This document shows, piece by piece, positions 23,918 through 32,533 of a DNA stretch of 49,874 nucleotides. The stretch's first letter is position 1; the number at the start of each line of letters is the position of its first letter. The position numbers and the translations under genes are program-made. The stretch lies in assembly GCA_021155885.1 (NCBI GenBank), contig JAJNBB010000011.1, positions 1 to 49,874 of the forward strand. Direction: 5' to 3'. The notes beneath the pieces were generated by a model that worked only from the letters and a program-made list of their open reading frames with translations, did not search any database and was not told the origin of the DNA. Origin of the DNA: Fibrobacteria bacterium (GTDB lineage: Bacteria; Fibrobacterota; Fibrobacteria; UBA11236).

Positions 23918-25060
23918 ATGTCCAAATCTGCTCCAAAAGGTCGCAAAGCCTCCTTCTCCGAAGCCGAAATCCTGAAGCTGGCCCGCCCCTCGATCCAGGC
24001 GCTGAAGCCCTATGTGCCGGGCCGTTCCATCGAGGAAGTGAAGGCCCAATACAACCCCGCCCGCATCGTCAAGCTCGGGTCGAACGAAAACTCCCTGGGC
24101 GCAAATCCCAAGGTACTCAAGGCCATCGCGAAGATCCTCCCCAAAATCTCCCTCTATCCGGACGGATCCAGCCGCGCTTTGCGCGAGGCCCTCGCAGCCT
24201 ATTGCGGTGTGTCGGCCGACGAGGTCATCGTGGGAAACGGCTCCGACGAGATCCTGCTGATGATCGCGCTGGCCTTCGTGAAGCCGGGTGAACGCGTGGT
24301 CGTGTCAGAAAACACCTTCTCGGAGTATGAATTTTCGGGGCGCGTCCTCGATGCCGAAATCGTCAAGGTTCCACTGCGCGACTTCCGGTACGACGTCGCC
24401 GGGTTCGCGAAGACGCTGAAGCTGAAACCCAAGATGATGTTCCTGTGCAACCCCAACAACCCGACGGGGAACTACTTCACCCACGCCGAACTGGAAGGCC
24501 TGCTCAAAAAGACCCCGCGCGCGTGCCTGGTCGTCGTCGACGAGGCCTACGGCGACTATGCGACCGAGAAGGATTTCCCGCGCTGCCTCGAGCTGATGAA
24601 GAAATACCCGAACCTGCTGGTCGCGCGCACCTTCAGCAAGCTCTTCGGCCTTGCCGGCCTGCGGCTGGGCTACGGCCTCGGCGACGCGGGACTGCTGCGC
24701 GAAACCTTGCGGGTGAAGACGCCCTTCAACGTGAACCTGCTGGTGCAGACCGCGGCGGTGACGGCGCTGGCGGACAAGGCGTTCGTCCGGAAATCCTTGG
24801 CGGTGAACAACAAGGGCCGGCTGCAGATCGAGGCCGGGTTCCGCAAGCTGGGCCTATTCTACCTGCCGACGCAGGCGAACTTCATCTGCTTTCGCGTTCC
24901 CCGCCAGGCGGTGGACCTGTGCGAGGATTTGTTGAAGCGCGGCATGATCATCCGCGCGCTCAAAAGCTTCGGGCTGCCCGAATGGTGCCGCGTGACCATA
25001 GGAACGAAGGAGCAGAACGCGTTCTTCCTGGCGGAGCTGGCCAAGGTTTTGCACCCCTAA
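23918..25060 (+). CDS. hisC: Histidinol-phosphate aminotransferase
   Basis: A 380-aa PLP enzyme (fold type I) that makes L-histidinol phosphate from imidazole-acetol phosphate in histidine synthesis. Landmarks: KLGSNENSLGANP near 52-64, YPDGSSRALREAL, CNPNNPTGNYF (Asn181), VVDEAYGDY (Asp208, Tyr211), TFSKLFGLAGLRLGYG with PLP-binding Lys241 and Arg249, and the terminal VTIGTKEQN. It stands alone, not in a his operon, as is common in this group. Related aminotransferases acting on phenylalanine share the motifs, so the precise substrate is not certain. A bidirectional terminator follows. Confidence 0.88.
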   Translation: MSKSAPKGRKASFSEAEILKLARPSIQALKPYVPGRSIEEVKAQYNPARIVKLGSNENSLGANPKVLKAIAKILPKISLYPDGSSRALREALAAYCGVSADEVIVGNGSDEILLMIALAFVKPGERVVVSENTFSEYEFSGRVLDAEIVKVPLRDFRYDVAGFAKTLKLKPKMMFLCNPNNPTGNYFTHAELEGLLKKTPRACLVVVDEAYGDYATEKDFPRCLELMKKYPNLLVARTFSKLFGLAGLRLGYGLGDAGLLRETLRVKTPFNVNLLVQTAAVTALADKAFVRKSLAVNNKGRLQIEAGFRKLGLFYLPTQANFICFRVPRQAVDLCEDLLKRGMIIRALKSFGLPEWCRVTIGTKEQNAFFLAELAKVLHP

Positions 25061-25104
25061 CCAACGCGGAATGGCCGCAAGGACCGCAAGTGAAAAACAG
25101 AAAG

Positions 25105-25136
25105 GGCGCCCTTATTACAGGTAACGCTAGGGCGCC
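25105..25136. terminator. Bidirectional terminator between hisC and xerC
   Basis: Perfect arms GGCGCCCT (25105-25112) and AGGGCGCC (25129-25136) with a 16-nt loop. A pyrimidine/T-rich run follows on the plus side, and TTTCTGTTTTT follows on the minus side. The two genes converge on it. Confidence 0.7.
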
Positions 25137-25173
25137 ATTCTTCTTTGCGTTCTTTTGCGGCCAATGACTTGTT

Positions 25174-26067
25174 TTAGCCTCGCGGATGCGCCTTCGCCAT
25201 CGTTTCCTTGAGCCGCTTTACCGACACGTGCGTGTATTTCTGCGTGGTGGAAAGCGAGGCGTGGCCCAGCATTTCCTTGACGGCCAGCAGGTCCGCGCCG
25301 TGATCGAGCAGGTGCGTCGCGAAGGAGTGCCGCAGCACGTGGGGAGACGCCTTGCCCATACGCCCGAGCGCCCGTAACCGTGCTGTTACCGCCTTCTGCA
25401 CGGCGCGCATGCCGAGCGGCTTGCCCCGCATTCCCACCAGCAAGGGGCCCCGCGCGGCGAATCCCCGCCCGGCGCAGGCGGCGCGGTACTCCTCGAGGAC
25501 GGCGCGCGCGCTTTTCGTGACCGGCGCCCGGCGCGCCTTGTTCCCCTTCCCCAGCACGTTCATCGAGTCGCGGCTCCGCGAGAAGTCGCCCCACTGGAGC
25601 CCGGTCAATTCGGCCAGGCGCACGCCGGATCCATAAAACAGTTCCAGGCACAGCCGGTCGCGCACTTCCAGGAAGGGATTCTCCGATTCCATCGGCTTCA
25701 GCGCGGATTCCAGCAGGTCCTCCCCCGCCACGGCCGGGAGTTGCTGCGCGCGCCGCGGAAAGCGCAGCGCCTGCGCGGGATTGCGAAGTCCCGTTTGCAG
25801 CGCCACGAACTTCCCGAAGCTTTTGAGGCAGGCCACGCACCGCGCCTGCGTCGCCGCCTTCAGCCCCTCTCCCGCCAGGCGCACGAGAAAGCCTTGGAGC
25901 AGCGGCTTGTCGAGTTTTTCGAGGGGCATGTCCTGCTGGCGCGTCGCCTTCAGGTATCCGGAAAGCTTTTCCAGGTCCCGGCGGTATGCCGCCACGGTGT
26001 GCGGCGAGAGGGCTCGCTCCACGCGCAGGTGACGCAAAAAGGAGTCTATGGCGGCGGCAATGTTCAT
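25174..26067 (-). CDS. xerC: Tyrosine recombinase XerC/XerD
   Basis: A 297-aa site-specific recombinase that resolves chromosome dimers at dif. SAM-like core-binding domain about 1-90 (FLRHLRVERALSPHTVAAYR), then the catalytic domain with Arg150 (GSGVRLAELTG), Lys174 (LGKGNKARRAPV), His243-x2-Arg246 (SPHVLRHSFATHLL), His269 (LGHASLSTTQKYTH) and Tyr278 as nucleophile. Start set at ATG 26067; the frame stays open further upstream but that part overlaps the DUF1761 gene in another frame and has no similarity. XerC versus XerD cannot be told apart with certainty. It lies 17 bp after the DUF1761 gene. No dif site was recognised in this window. Confidence 0.9.
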   Translation of the reverse strand: MNIAAAIDSFLRHLRVERALSPHTVAAYRRDLEKLSGYLKATRQQDMPLEKLDKPLLQGFLVRLAGEGLKAATQARCVACLKSFGKFVALQTGLRNPAQALRFPRRAQQLPAVAGEDLLESALKPMESENPFLEVRDRLCLELFYGSGVRLAELTGLQWGDFSRSRDSMNVLGKGNKARRAPVTKSARAVLEEYRAACAGRGFAARGPLLVGMRGKPLGMRAVQKAVTARLRALGRMGKASPHVLRHSFATHLLDHGADLLAVKEMLGHASLSTTQKYTHVSVKRLKETMAKAHPRG

Positions 26068-26084
26068 GAAAGACGCGGCCGGCC

Positions 26085-26525
26085 TCACGACCACCAGGCG
26101 AAGACCTGGCACACGAGGAGCAATCCCACGAGATGGTAGCCGGCGTGGATGCGCACCAGTTTCCAGGAGGCGCCTTCCCAGGCGATGCGGCTGAGCAGGG
26201 GCGTCAGGCAAAATCCCGCCCAGGCGGACACCGCGATGACGAGGCCGTAAATCCAGGCGGGCGCGTCCGGCCCCGCTCCCCAGGTGGAGGGACGGATCAG
26301 TTCCATGGCGACCGCGACCACGAAGATCGTGAAGGCGAGGCTTACCCACCGCCAAAAGCGCACGCGCCGCATCATCGACGGCATCGGCCCGGCGTGGGGC
26401 GAGAATCCCAGCTCGCGGCTCCAGGCCTTGCCGAACCACCTTCCATACCACAAATAACCGAGGCCCACCTCGATGCAGAAACCCGCGAGGACCGCGAAAA
26501 AATTGATGTGCAAAACGGGAATCAT
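26085..26525 (-). CDS. DUF1761 family membrane protein
   Basis: A 146-aa protein with four predicted membrane helices, roughly 5-28, 55-77, 85-108 and 122-144. The N-terminal signature (LGYLWYGRWFGKAW) fits DUF1761, a family of unknown function. It starts at ATG 26525 and is followed closely by xerC. The upstream 111 bp carry a hairpin, CCCGCC-N3-GGCGGG on the minus strand (around 26556-26570), without a T run, that may end the barrel gene transcript. Confidence 0.75.
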   Translation of the reverse strand: MIPVLHINFFAVLAGFCIEVGLGYLWYGRWFGKAWSRELGFSPHAGPMPSMMRRVRFWRWVSLAFTIFVVAVAMELIRPSTWGAGPDAPAWIYGLVIAVSAWAGFCLTPLLSRIAWEGASWKLVRIHAGYHLVGLLLVCQVFAWWS

Positions 26526-26636
26526 GATACGTCTTGGAATCGCTTAAAGATAGTCCCCGCCGCCGGCGGGACGTCCCGTCCCCCTTCAGTCGGGGCCGCG
26601 CGGGTTAATCTACGAGGATGGAACCGCCGGGAACGG

Positions 26637-27455
26637 TCATGGTCCCGCAACCGGGGCGTCACGCCATCGTATTCCCTGCACGGAGGTCCCTCCCAGCGCG
26701 GCATGACGGCGCATGGCGCTGTAACCTTCCCACCCTCCGATGCCGAAGCGCGCCCCCAGCGCGGCCGTGCGGCGCGGCGGGTCCCATCCCAGGTAGAGGG
26801 ACAACAAGGCGTGCAACTGCAGGCCCGCGGCGAATCGCGTCTCCCACCGCGCCCCTCCGTGCAAAGCCTCGGCGCCCAGCCGCACCGCCATCCCCGAAAA
26901 ACCGAACCCTCCGTCCACGCCGATCCCCGCGCGCGCCTCCCTTCCCCATCGCGTCTCCTCCGCGCTCCAGAACCCGCCCAGCCCGCCCCATGGACGCGGA
27001 CGCCACAGCAAACCCCCGGAGATTCCCGCGCCCGAGTTCCCGGGCGCCGCCTGGTAAAGGCCCGCGATGCCGGCCGTCAAACCCTGCCGCAGTTTCATCG
27101 CCGATTGGAACCCCAGGGCCGCGTCCGCGACCTCCCCGGTCCGTCCCGCTTCGGGGGCGAACGTTCCCCCGTAGGACGCGGAGAGGCCCCAGCGCTCACG
27201 GTCCCACGCCGCCGACGCGTCCACCCGGCGGAGATCGGCGAGGCCGAAGGGCGCGTACCCGGCCACCGCGACGGACCACCCCGGCCGGCCCAGCACGGCG
27301 GGGTTCTCACCGACGGAGCGGTCCCAGCCGAGAACCGACCCGGCTCCCGCGGTGCCTCCATAGACGCCGGCAAAGGGCACGCGGGACTCCGTGCTTGCCG
27401 GGGTCCCCAGGGCAGTGATTCCCCAGACGCAGGCGGCGAAGACCCGAGGCGTCAC
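26637..27455 (-). CDS. Putative outer-membrane beta-barrel protein (PorV/UPF0164-like)
   Basis: A 272-aa protein. It starts at GTG 27455, which overlaps the stop of the lamin-tail gene (GTGA), so it is translationally coupled. A signal peptide of about 22 residues is followed by amphipathic beta strands rich in Gly, Ala and aromatics. The early segment GENPAVLGRPGWSVAVAGYA resembles the conditional NPA-L region of PorV/FadL-like small barrels that shuttle or anchor surface proteins. The assignment is by composition and this motif only. Coupling with an exported lamin-tail protein suggests the two work together at the outer membrane. Confidence 0.55.
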   Translation of the reverse strand: MTPRVFAACVWGITALGTPASTESRVPFAGVYGGTAGAGSVLGWDRSVGENPAVLGRPGWSVAVAGYAPFGLADLRRVDASAAWDRERWGLSASYGGTFAPEAGRTGEVADAALGFQSAMKLRQGLTAGIAGLYQAAPGNSGAGISGGLLWRPRPWGGLGGFWSAEETRWGREARAGIGVDGGFGFSGMAVRLGAEALHGGARWETRFAAGLQLHALLSLYLGWDPPRRTAALGARFGIGGWEGYSAMRRHAALGGTSVQGIRWRDAPVAGP

Positions 27456-28516
27456 GGCGCGATTCGCAACAGCTTGCGCAGGGGAGGCGCGTCCCGCGGC
27501 TGCAGGTGAAGCAGGACCGCCGTCGCCGAGGCGGGCAGCCGCCCGCAAGTCGCGCGCGTGAGCGCGAAGGTTCGAGGGCCCGACGCGCCGCGCGCCAGCG
27601 CGCACAGGGCGAGCCCGTCGAGGTCATAAACCCGCAGATCGTACGCGCCGGCGGCCGGGGCGGTCACCGTCACCGTCCAGGGACCCGCGTGCGGCCTCCA
27701 ACGGCCGGGCGGCATGTCCAATGCGAACCCGTGGGCCCCGGCCGGGGACTCTTCCGCGGGGACGCTCGCGCAGGCCTCTCGCGGGGAGACGGCGGCGCCG
27801 TAGACCACGCTGTCCAGGACCAAAGCGGCGACCCCACCGCCGCGGACCGGCACGTCCACCGATAACCGCAGGGTGTCTCCGCTGTTGCGCAGTCCCGGCC
27901 AGGAGGAGAGCGGAAATGCGCGCGCGCCGGGCTGCCAGAGGCGCATTTCAGCCGTGTCGGCCGCGGCGAGGGCGGTGAGGCTTTCCCCTGGGTCGAGCTT
28001 CACGGCGCCGGACAGCGCCCTTCCCTCCAAGCGCGCGTTGGCCAGTGAAACCGGGAGGGCCGAAACGTTGCGGACCTCGATCCATTCGGGTTCCCCGTTC
28101 CGGGGACGCGCGCAAAAGCGCCGCAGGGTCAAAAGGGATCCCGCCTCCCCGGTCAACAGGGAATGAACGTCGGCGACCGAATCGGCGCTGTTGGATAATT
28201 CCGCCCGCAGCACGGCGGGCGCGCCCGCGAGAAACGTGCGGCGCACCGCAAGCCGGTCGCCCTCGCAGCCGGCCGGGGAAAGCGCCAGCGGGGCGGGAAC
28301 GGGCGCGGCGGACTCTCCCTCTTGCAACCGCGCCTGCAGTGAAAAGACGATGCGCGCTCCCAACAAGAGCGTAGGCTCCGCGCACGAAACGGACGCGGAC
28401 CATTCGAGCGCTCCGCCCACGAATCGCCGCGCCGCGGGCGGCTCCAGGAACCGCGGGCCCTGGCCGCACGCGCCGGACGCGAAAACGAACGCAAAAAAAG
28501 CGCTGACGGGTTTCAT
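27452..28516 (-). CDS. Exported lamin-tail-domain protein with T9SS-like tail
   Basis: A 354-aa protein. Signal peptide (about 1-18, ends GACGQ); residues ~125-230 look like a lamin tail domain (EWIEVRNVSALPVSLANARL, LDPGESLTALA, then the string around FPLSSWPGLRNSGDTLRL). The last ~70 residues (AYDLRVYDLDGLALCAL to LLHLQPRDAPPLRKLLRI) have the layout of a T9SS type A C-terminal domain. Lamin-tail proteins in this superphylum are usually surface or secreted. The ATG lies inside a hairpin followed by a T run (see next entry) and has no ribosome binding site. The product is confidently exported; function unknown. Confidence 0.65.
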   Translation of the reverse strand: MKPVSAFFAFVFASGACGQGPRFLEPPAARRFVGGALEWSASVSCAEPTLLLGARIVFSLQARLQEGESAAPVPAPLALSPAGCEGDRLAVRRTFLAGAPAVLRAELSNSADSVADVHSLLTGEAGSLLTLRRFCARPRNGEPEWIEVRNVSALPVSLANARLEGRALSGAVKLDPGESLTALAAADTAEMRLWQPGARAFPLSSWPGLRNSGDTLRLSVDVPVRGGGVAALVLDSVVYGAAVSPREACASVPAEESPAGAHGFALDMPPGRWRPHAGPWTVTVTAPAAGAYDLRVYDLDGLALCALARGASGPRTFALTRATCGRLPASATAVLLHLQPRDAPPLRKLLRIAP

Positions 28517-28523
28517 CAGCGCT
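28493..28523 (-). terminator. Terminator-shaped hairpin containing the start codon of the lamin-tail gene
   Basis: AGCGCTGA (28506-28499 as plus coordinates) and TCAGCGCT (28516-28523) are perfect 8-bp arms around 9 nt. On the minus strand the hairpin is followed by a run of T. The ATG of the lamin-tail gene is at 28516-28514, at the edge of the loop. It may end the upstream rhodanese transcript and at the same time control the next gene. Confidence 0.6.
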
Positions 28524-28593
28524 TAGACGATTCAGGAGGGCCTCGGGGAAAGGTACCGGGGTGACGGCGGTCACCCGGCGCAACGATTCCGCC

Positions 28594-29079
28594 TCAGCCT
28601 TTTTCGAGCGCGCGGCCGGACTTTTTCCATTCCTGCAAACCGCCCTTGTAATGACGGACGTTGGTGTAGCCGAGAGCCTCCAGCCTGTCCGCCGCGCGGT
28701 TCCAGGCGCGGCAGCCGGGACCCCCGCAATAGGCGACGATGAGCGCGTTCTTGTCCGCGGGCAGCAAGGCCTCCAGGTTCGATCCGGAACCCTCGAAATC
28801 CAGGGCCCCGGGAAGACGGCCTTCCTTCCAGGAATCGGAACCGTTCGCGTCGACGAGAACCACGGCCTTCTTTTTCATCGCGCGGCGGAGGTCGGCGACG
28901 GGCATGTCGGGATAACGCGACTCGTAGTAGGCTTTATCCTTGACGACCTTGGTCTCGATCACGCTTTCCTTCACGGTCATGTTGTCCGTGGAGGAATATT
29001 TGCCGGCCTCGCTTTCGCCCGCCTGCGCGGCGAGGCTCAGGGCCAAGGTCCAGGGAATGGAATGCATTAGTTTCGTCAT
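28594..29079 (-). CDS. Exported rhodanese-domain protein
   Basis: A 161-aa protein starting at ATG 29079, which has GAGGAG upstream and a signal peptide (about 1-20, ALSLAAQA). The rhodanese domain carries active-site Cys118 in AYCGGPGC and the closing GGLQEW segment. Rhodaneses transfer sulfane sulfur. It lies 110 bp downstream of mnmA, a tRNA thiolation enzyme that needs a persulfide donor, but the signal peptide puts this protein in the periplasm, so a direct partnership is unlikely. A second cysteine (Cys123) in the active loop is notable. Confidence 0.82.
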   Translation of the reverse strand: MTKLMHSIPWTLALSLAAQAGESEAGKYSSTDNMTVKESVIETKVVKDKAYYESRYPDMPVADLRRAMKKKAVVLVDANGSDSWKEGRLPGALDFEGSGSNLEALLPADKNALIVAYCGGPGCRAWNRAADRLEALGYTNVRHYKGGLQEWKKSGRALEKG

Positions 29080-29189
29080 GCCGGGCTCCTCGCGGTAGAT
29101 GAACATGAGGAGAAACTTAGCGCCGGGCAATGTCACCCGGGTTTCCAGCGGGCAAAAGTACGGTCACGATCCGGTAACAAAGGGTATCG

Positions 29190-30308
29190 TTACAACACTT
29201 CCCGGATGCGCGCTCCGCCGAGAAGGCGGTCGCCCTCGTAAAATACGGCGCTTTGCCCCGGGGCCACGCAGTATCCGGGCGCGCGCAAGGTGACGCGCAC
29301 GCGGCCCTCCGCCTCGCGCTCGACCAAAGCAGGCACCGCCGCGGAACGGTAGCGGAATTGCACCAGGCATTCGCGGGACGCCCACGCGGGACCAAAGCCG
29401 TTAAAGCGATCGGCGACGAAGGCGTGGCTGTAGAGTTCTTCCTTGCGGCCCAGCACCACGGTGTTGGCGGCCGTGTCGAGCTTGCGCACGAAAAGGGGTT
29501 CTCCGGCGGCGATGCCCAGCCCCTTGCGCTGGCCCACGGTATAGAACGGAAGGCCCTTGTGCTCTCCCAGGGTCTCGCCGTCGGGACCGATGAAGACTCC
29601 CGGCGGGATGTCCACGCCCTCTTCCTCGGCGCGGTCGGCGATCACGGAACGGTAGTTTCCCTGGGGCACGAAACAGATGTCCTGGCTTTCGCTCTTATGC
29701 GCGGTGCGCAAGTCCATTTCGGCGGCCAGCGCGCGCACCTCCGGTTTCGACAGGGCGGCGAGGGGGAAAAGCGTCTTCGCCAGGGATTCCGGGGGAATGC
29801 CCCACAGGAAGTAACTCTGGTCCTTGCGGGCGTCGGCGCGCAGAATGTAGGGATAACCGTCTTCGCTCACGGTGGCGGCGTAATGTCCGGTGGCGATATA
29901 GTCCGCGCCGATCGCCTGCGCGCGCTGCCATAACGCGTCCCACTTGACGAAGCTGTTGCAGTTCACGCACGGGTTGGGGGTTTCCCCGTGCAAATAGGCT
30001 TCGTAAAAGGGACGGATGACGCGGTCCTCGAAATCCTCCTGCATGTCCAGCGTATAGTGCGGGATGCCGAGCTGGTCGCAGACGCGCTTGGCGTCCATGG
30101 CGGAATCGACCGTGCAGCAGGTTTTCTCGACGTCGTCGCAGGCGTCGCCGGGCCGGACGGGAGGGCTCCACAATTTCATCGTGAGCCCGACCACGCGGTA
30201 ACCCGCGCGCTTCAGCAGAAGCGCGGCCACGGAAGAATCCACGCCGCCGCTCATGGCGACGGCGACCAGGGTATTCTCCGGGTTCGGGGGGAAGGCGGCG
30301 TGCGGCAT
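29190..30308 (-). CDS. mnmA: tRNA-specific 2-thiouridylase
   Basis: A 372-aa ATP-pyrophosphatase that makes 2-thiouridine at position 34 of tRNA Lys, Glu and Gln. The P-loop is SGGVDSS (20-26), catalytic Cys114 (NPCVNCNSFVKWD) and Cys212 (SESQDICFVPQGNY) take part in sulfur transfer, and TGHYA and KDQSYFLWG are family signatures. The C-terminal beta-barrel is present. The start at ATG 30308 includes a short N-terminal extension before the P-loop. It is divergent from the beta-barrel gene with only 47 bp between starts. Confidence 0.95.
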   Translation of the reverse strand: MPHAAFPPNPENTLVAVAMSGGVDSSVAALLLKRAGYRVVGLTMKLWSPPVRPGDACDDVEKTCCTVDSAMDAKRVCDQLGIPHYTLDMQEDFEDRVIRPFYEAYLHGETPNPCVNCNSFVKWDALWQRAQAIGADYIATGHYAATVSEDGYPYILRADARKDQSYFLWGIPPESLAKTLFPLAALSKPEVRALAAEMDLRTAHKSESQDICFVPQGNYRSVIADRAEEEGVDIPPGVFIGPDGETLGEHKGLPFYTVGQRKGLGIAAGEPLFVRKLDTAANTVVLGRKEELYSHAFVADRFNGFGPAWASRECLVQFRYRSAAVPALVEREAEGRVRVTLRAPGYCVAPGQSAVFYEGDRLLGGARIREVL

Positions 30309-30355
30309 CGGGAGGGAAAAGGTAGAAACCCGCGTATTAGTTACCTTGCGGGACC

Positions 30356-32422
30356 ATGTTCCGGCCCTTTTCCCGGTGTTTTCCGGTCCACGCGCTTCTC
30401 CTCACGGGAACCCTGTTCCTGGCGGGCGGGGCCGTTGCGGCTCCCGCTCCGGCGACGCCGGTCGCCGCGGAAGACAGCGCGCTCTTCGCCGGCGCACAGG
30501 CGGACTCGCTGCGGGCCGCCGATTCGCTGCGGACCATCCACAACTCCCTGCGGCAAACCCCTCCGGATTCCACCTACCGCTGGCCAAAAAATTCCTGGAG
30601 CCGCGCCTGCGCCGACCCGCTCGACGGCGCGGGGCAATGCTGGCGCGACAACCCGCGGTGGGCATTGCAGGAAACCGGCTTTCCCGGCATCCGCACCGGT
30701 GCGCTGGATCTTGCCTCGCTCGAACCCCTGCGCGTGACGCCTTTCTACCTGGGAACCCCCGAGCTTTCTCCCTACCGCCTGGGGGGGCAGCTGCCTTTCC
30801 GCCGCTACGAGGAAGGCCCGGGAAACGCGCCGGGCGCGGTCGAGACCTGGACCCCGGTGCAGCCCCTTGATACTCCCGTCACCGATCTGCACTGGATGCG
30901 CGGCGCGCTGTTCCTGAACCAGTTCACCCTGCGCATGGAACGCATGGTCGGCAACCGCGCCTATCTGGGCCTGGAGTACCATTCCGACGGCGCCGAATCG
31001 ATGCCCTACCAATACGCGTTCCAGGTGCATCAGCCTTACCTCGGCCCGCTCGGCCGCGACAGCCTTTCGCTGGTGATTCAGGACACCTCGCACGCGGTCT
31101 CGGCGCGGCACATCCGCCCGCGCCTCGGCTTCTGGCTGGGTCCGCGCGACGTGGTCGAAGTCTACGCCGACTTCGTGGCCAACCGGACCTCGCTGGCGAA
31201 CCCCACGAACCCCGCCGCCCGCGACTCGCTGCAACTCCTCTACCCCGCCGCGTTCAACGCCACGACCTTCGGCGTCCTGGCCGCGCACGCGGGGGAAGCG
31301 CACGGCTTCCAGGCCCTTTTCCGTCATTCAGCCTGGGACCGCACGCTGCGGCCGCGCCGCACGGCGCGCGTCGAGGCGGCTTCGGGCCTCATCGACTTCG
31401 CGCGGCTGGAGTGGCTCCCGCAAGTAGCGGGCGCGCCGCGCCTGCGCCTGGAGGCGCGGAACGCCTACGCCAACAACGCTTTCCACACGGGGGCCGCGCC
31501 CGACACGGCGGGCCCCCAAAAACAAACCCGGGACGATCAGGAACGCCTGGAAGCGGAGGCCCGTCCCGCGCTGGGACCCGTGTCCTTCAGTTTGCGCGGG
31601 GACGGCGCGCGCCGCCGGCGCGCGGACGGGGCGACCGAGTGGCTCGGCGGGGCCGACGGGGAAGCGGCGCTCGACCTGCCGCTTGGATTCTCGCTGAAGG
31701 GAAGCGCGGGAAGCAACCGCGAGGGAGCGCCGGACGACCTTTTGTTCCGCTGGCAGCCCGCGCTTGGGTTCTACCCGAATCCGTCCCTGGCGCCGCGCAC
31801 GTTCACGCACTACGGGGCCGGCGCCGCGTGGGAAAGCCGCCACCTTGGATTCGGCGCCGAGTGGAACCACAACCGCTTCGAGAACACCTGGCTGCCGCGC
31901 GTCCTGCCCGATCCGTCCGCGGGGACGTTGCCCGACTCGCTGGCGCTGAGGCAAGTGAACCATCCGGAAGAAATGCGGGAGCTGCTCCGGCTTTCGGGTT
32001 ACGCGGCCCTGGGCAATTGGAAGCTGTCCCTGGCGCACACCCACTTGCTTGAAAACGAAATCCGGGACAACGACAGTCTCTCGGGGCTTCGCCGCAACTG
32101 GCAGCTGCCCGTCAACGTCCTCAAGGGCCAGTTGCTATGGAAGCGGCGGGTGCTCGACGGCAAGCTCGGCCTGCAAACCGGGTGGGATTGGGAGTGGTTC
32201 TCGGAACGGTATGTCTTCGCCTCGGACATGAACGGGACCTCGCGCGTCGTCCGCCTCGATGAATACCTGGTTCTGGACTTCGCGGCCAGCATGGAGATCA
32301 AAACCTTCCTGCTTTACTTCCGCGCCATGAACCTGAACCACGACCGCTACGCCACCGAGCCCGGCGTTCACCCGCCGGGGGTGAACTTCCGGTTCGGGGT
32401 GGACTGGCGGATCCGGAATTAA
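30356..32422 (+). CDS. Putative outer-membrane beta-barrel (TonB-receptor-like or porin), unknown substrate
   Basis: A 688-aa protein with a signal peptide (about 1-28, GGAVAAPA). After a Ser/Asp/Leu-rich segment (DSLRAADSLRT) it consists of many amphipathic strands. The last residues (YFRAMNLNHDRYATEPG, then GVNFRFGVDWRI) look like the C-terminal strands of TonB-dependent receptors or of the large putative porins of Bacteroidota. No clear plug domain is seen, so I favour a porin-like barrel. It stands alone, divergent from mnmA, and is followed by the second G/C-arm palindrome. The start follows a GCGGGACC stretch, a weak ribosome site. Confidence 0.6.
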   Translation: MFRPFSRCFPVHALLLTGTLFLAGGAVAAPAPATPVAAEDSALFAGAQADSLRAADSLRTIHNSLRQTPPDSTYRWPKNSWSRACADPLDGAGQCWRDNPRWALQETGFPGIRTGALDLASLEPLRVTPFYLGTPELSPYRLGGQLPFRRYEEGPGNAPGAVETWTPVQPLDTPVTDLHWMRGALFLNQFTLRMERMVGNRAYLGLEYHSDGAESMPYQYAFQVHQPYLGPLGRDSLSLVIQDTSHAVSARHIRPRLGFWLGPRDVVEVYADFVANRTSLANPTNPAARDSLQLLYPAAFNATTFGVLAAHAGEAHGFQALFRHSAWDRTLRPRRTARVEAASGLIDFARLEWLPQVAGAPRLRLEARNAYANNAFHTGAAPDTAGPQKQTRDDQERLEAEARPALGPVSFSLRGDGARRRRADGATEWLGGADGEAALDLPLGFSLKGSAGSNREGAPDDLLFRWQPALGFYPNPSLAPRTFTHYGAGAAWESRHLGFGAEWNHNRFENTWLPRVLPDPSAGTLPDSLALRQVNHPEEMRELLRLSGYAALGNWKLSLAHTHLLENEIRDNDSLSGLRRNWQLPVNVLKGQLLWKRRVLDGKLGLQTGWDWEWFSERYVFASDMNGTSRVVRLDEYLVLDFAASMEIKTFLLYFRAMNLNHDRYATEPGVHPPGVNFRFGVDWRIRN

Positions 32423-32426
32423 GGCA

Positions 32427-32514
32427 GGACGGGGGTCGGGGGACGGGGGTAACCAGGACAGATAAGCCGTGGTTCAATAGAATCCATCTTTCCCCCGTCC
32501 CCCGACCCCCGTCC
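32427..32514. repeat. Long G/C-arm palindrome, second copy
   Basis: The G arm at 32427-32449 (GG, then three runs of five G separated by AC or TC) pairs perfectly over 23 bp with the C arm at 32492-32514; the loop is 42 nt. The arms are nearly identical to those of the element at 17888-17976, while the loop sequence is unrelated. It lies between the barrel gene stop and the aminopeptidase start, 4 bp after the former. A C-arm-like fragment (TTTCCCCCGTCC) also stands right before the gene at 49789. Confidence 0.8.
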
Positions 32515-32533
32515 CTTCCACTACATTTCCCCC

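Noticed and set aside
26068-26451. N-terminal extension of xerC
   Set aside because: It overlaps the DUF1761 gene in another frame and is Arg/Ala/Gly-rich noise; the XerC fold starts at the ATG at 26067.
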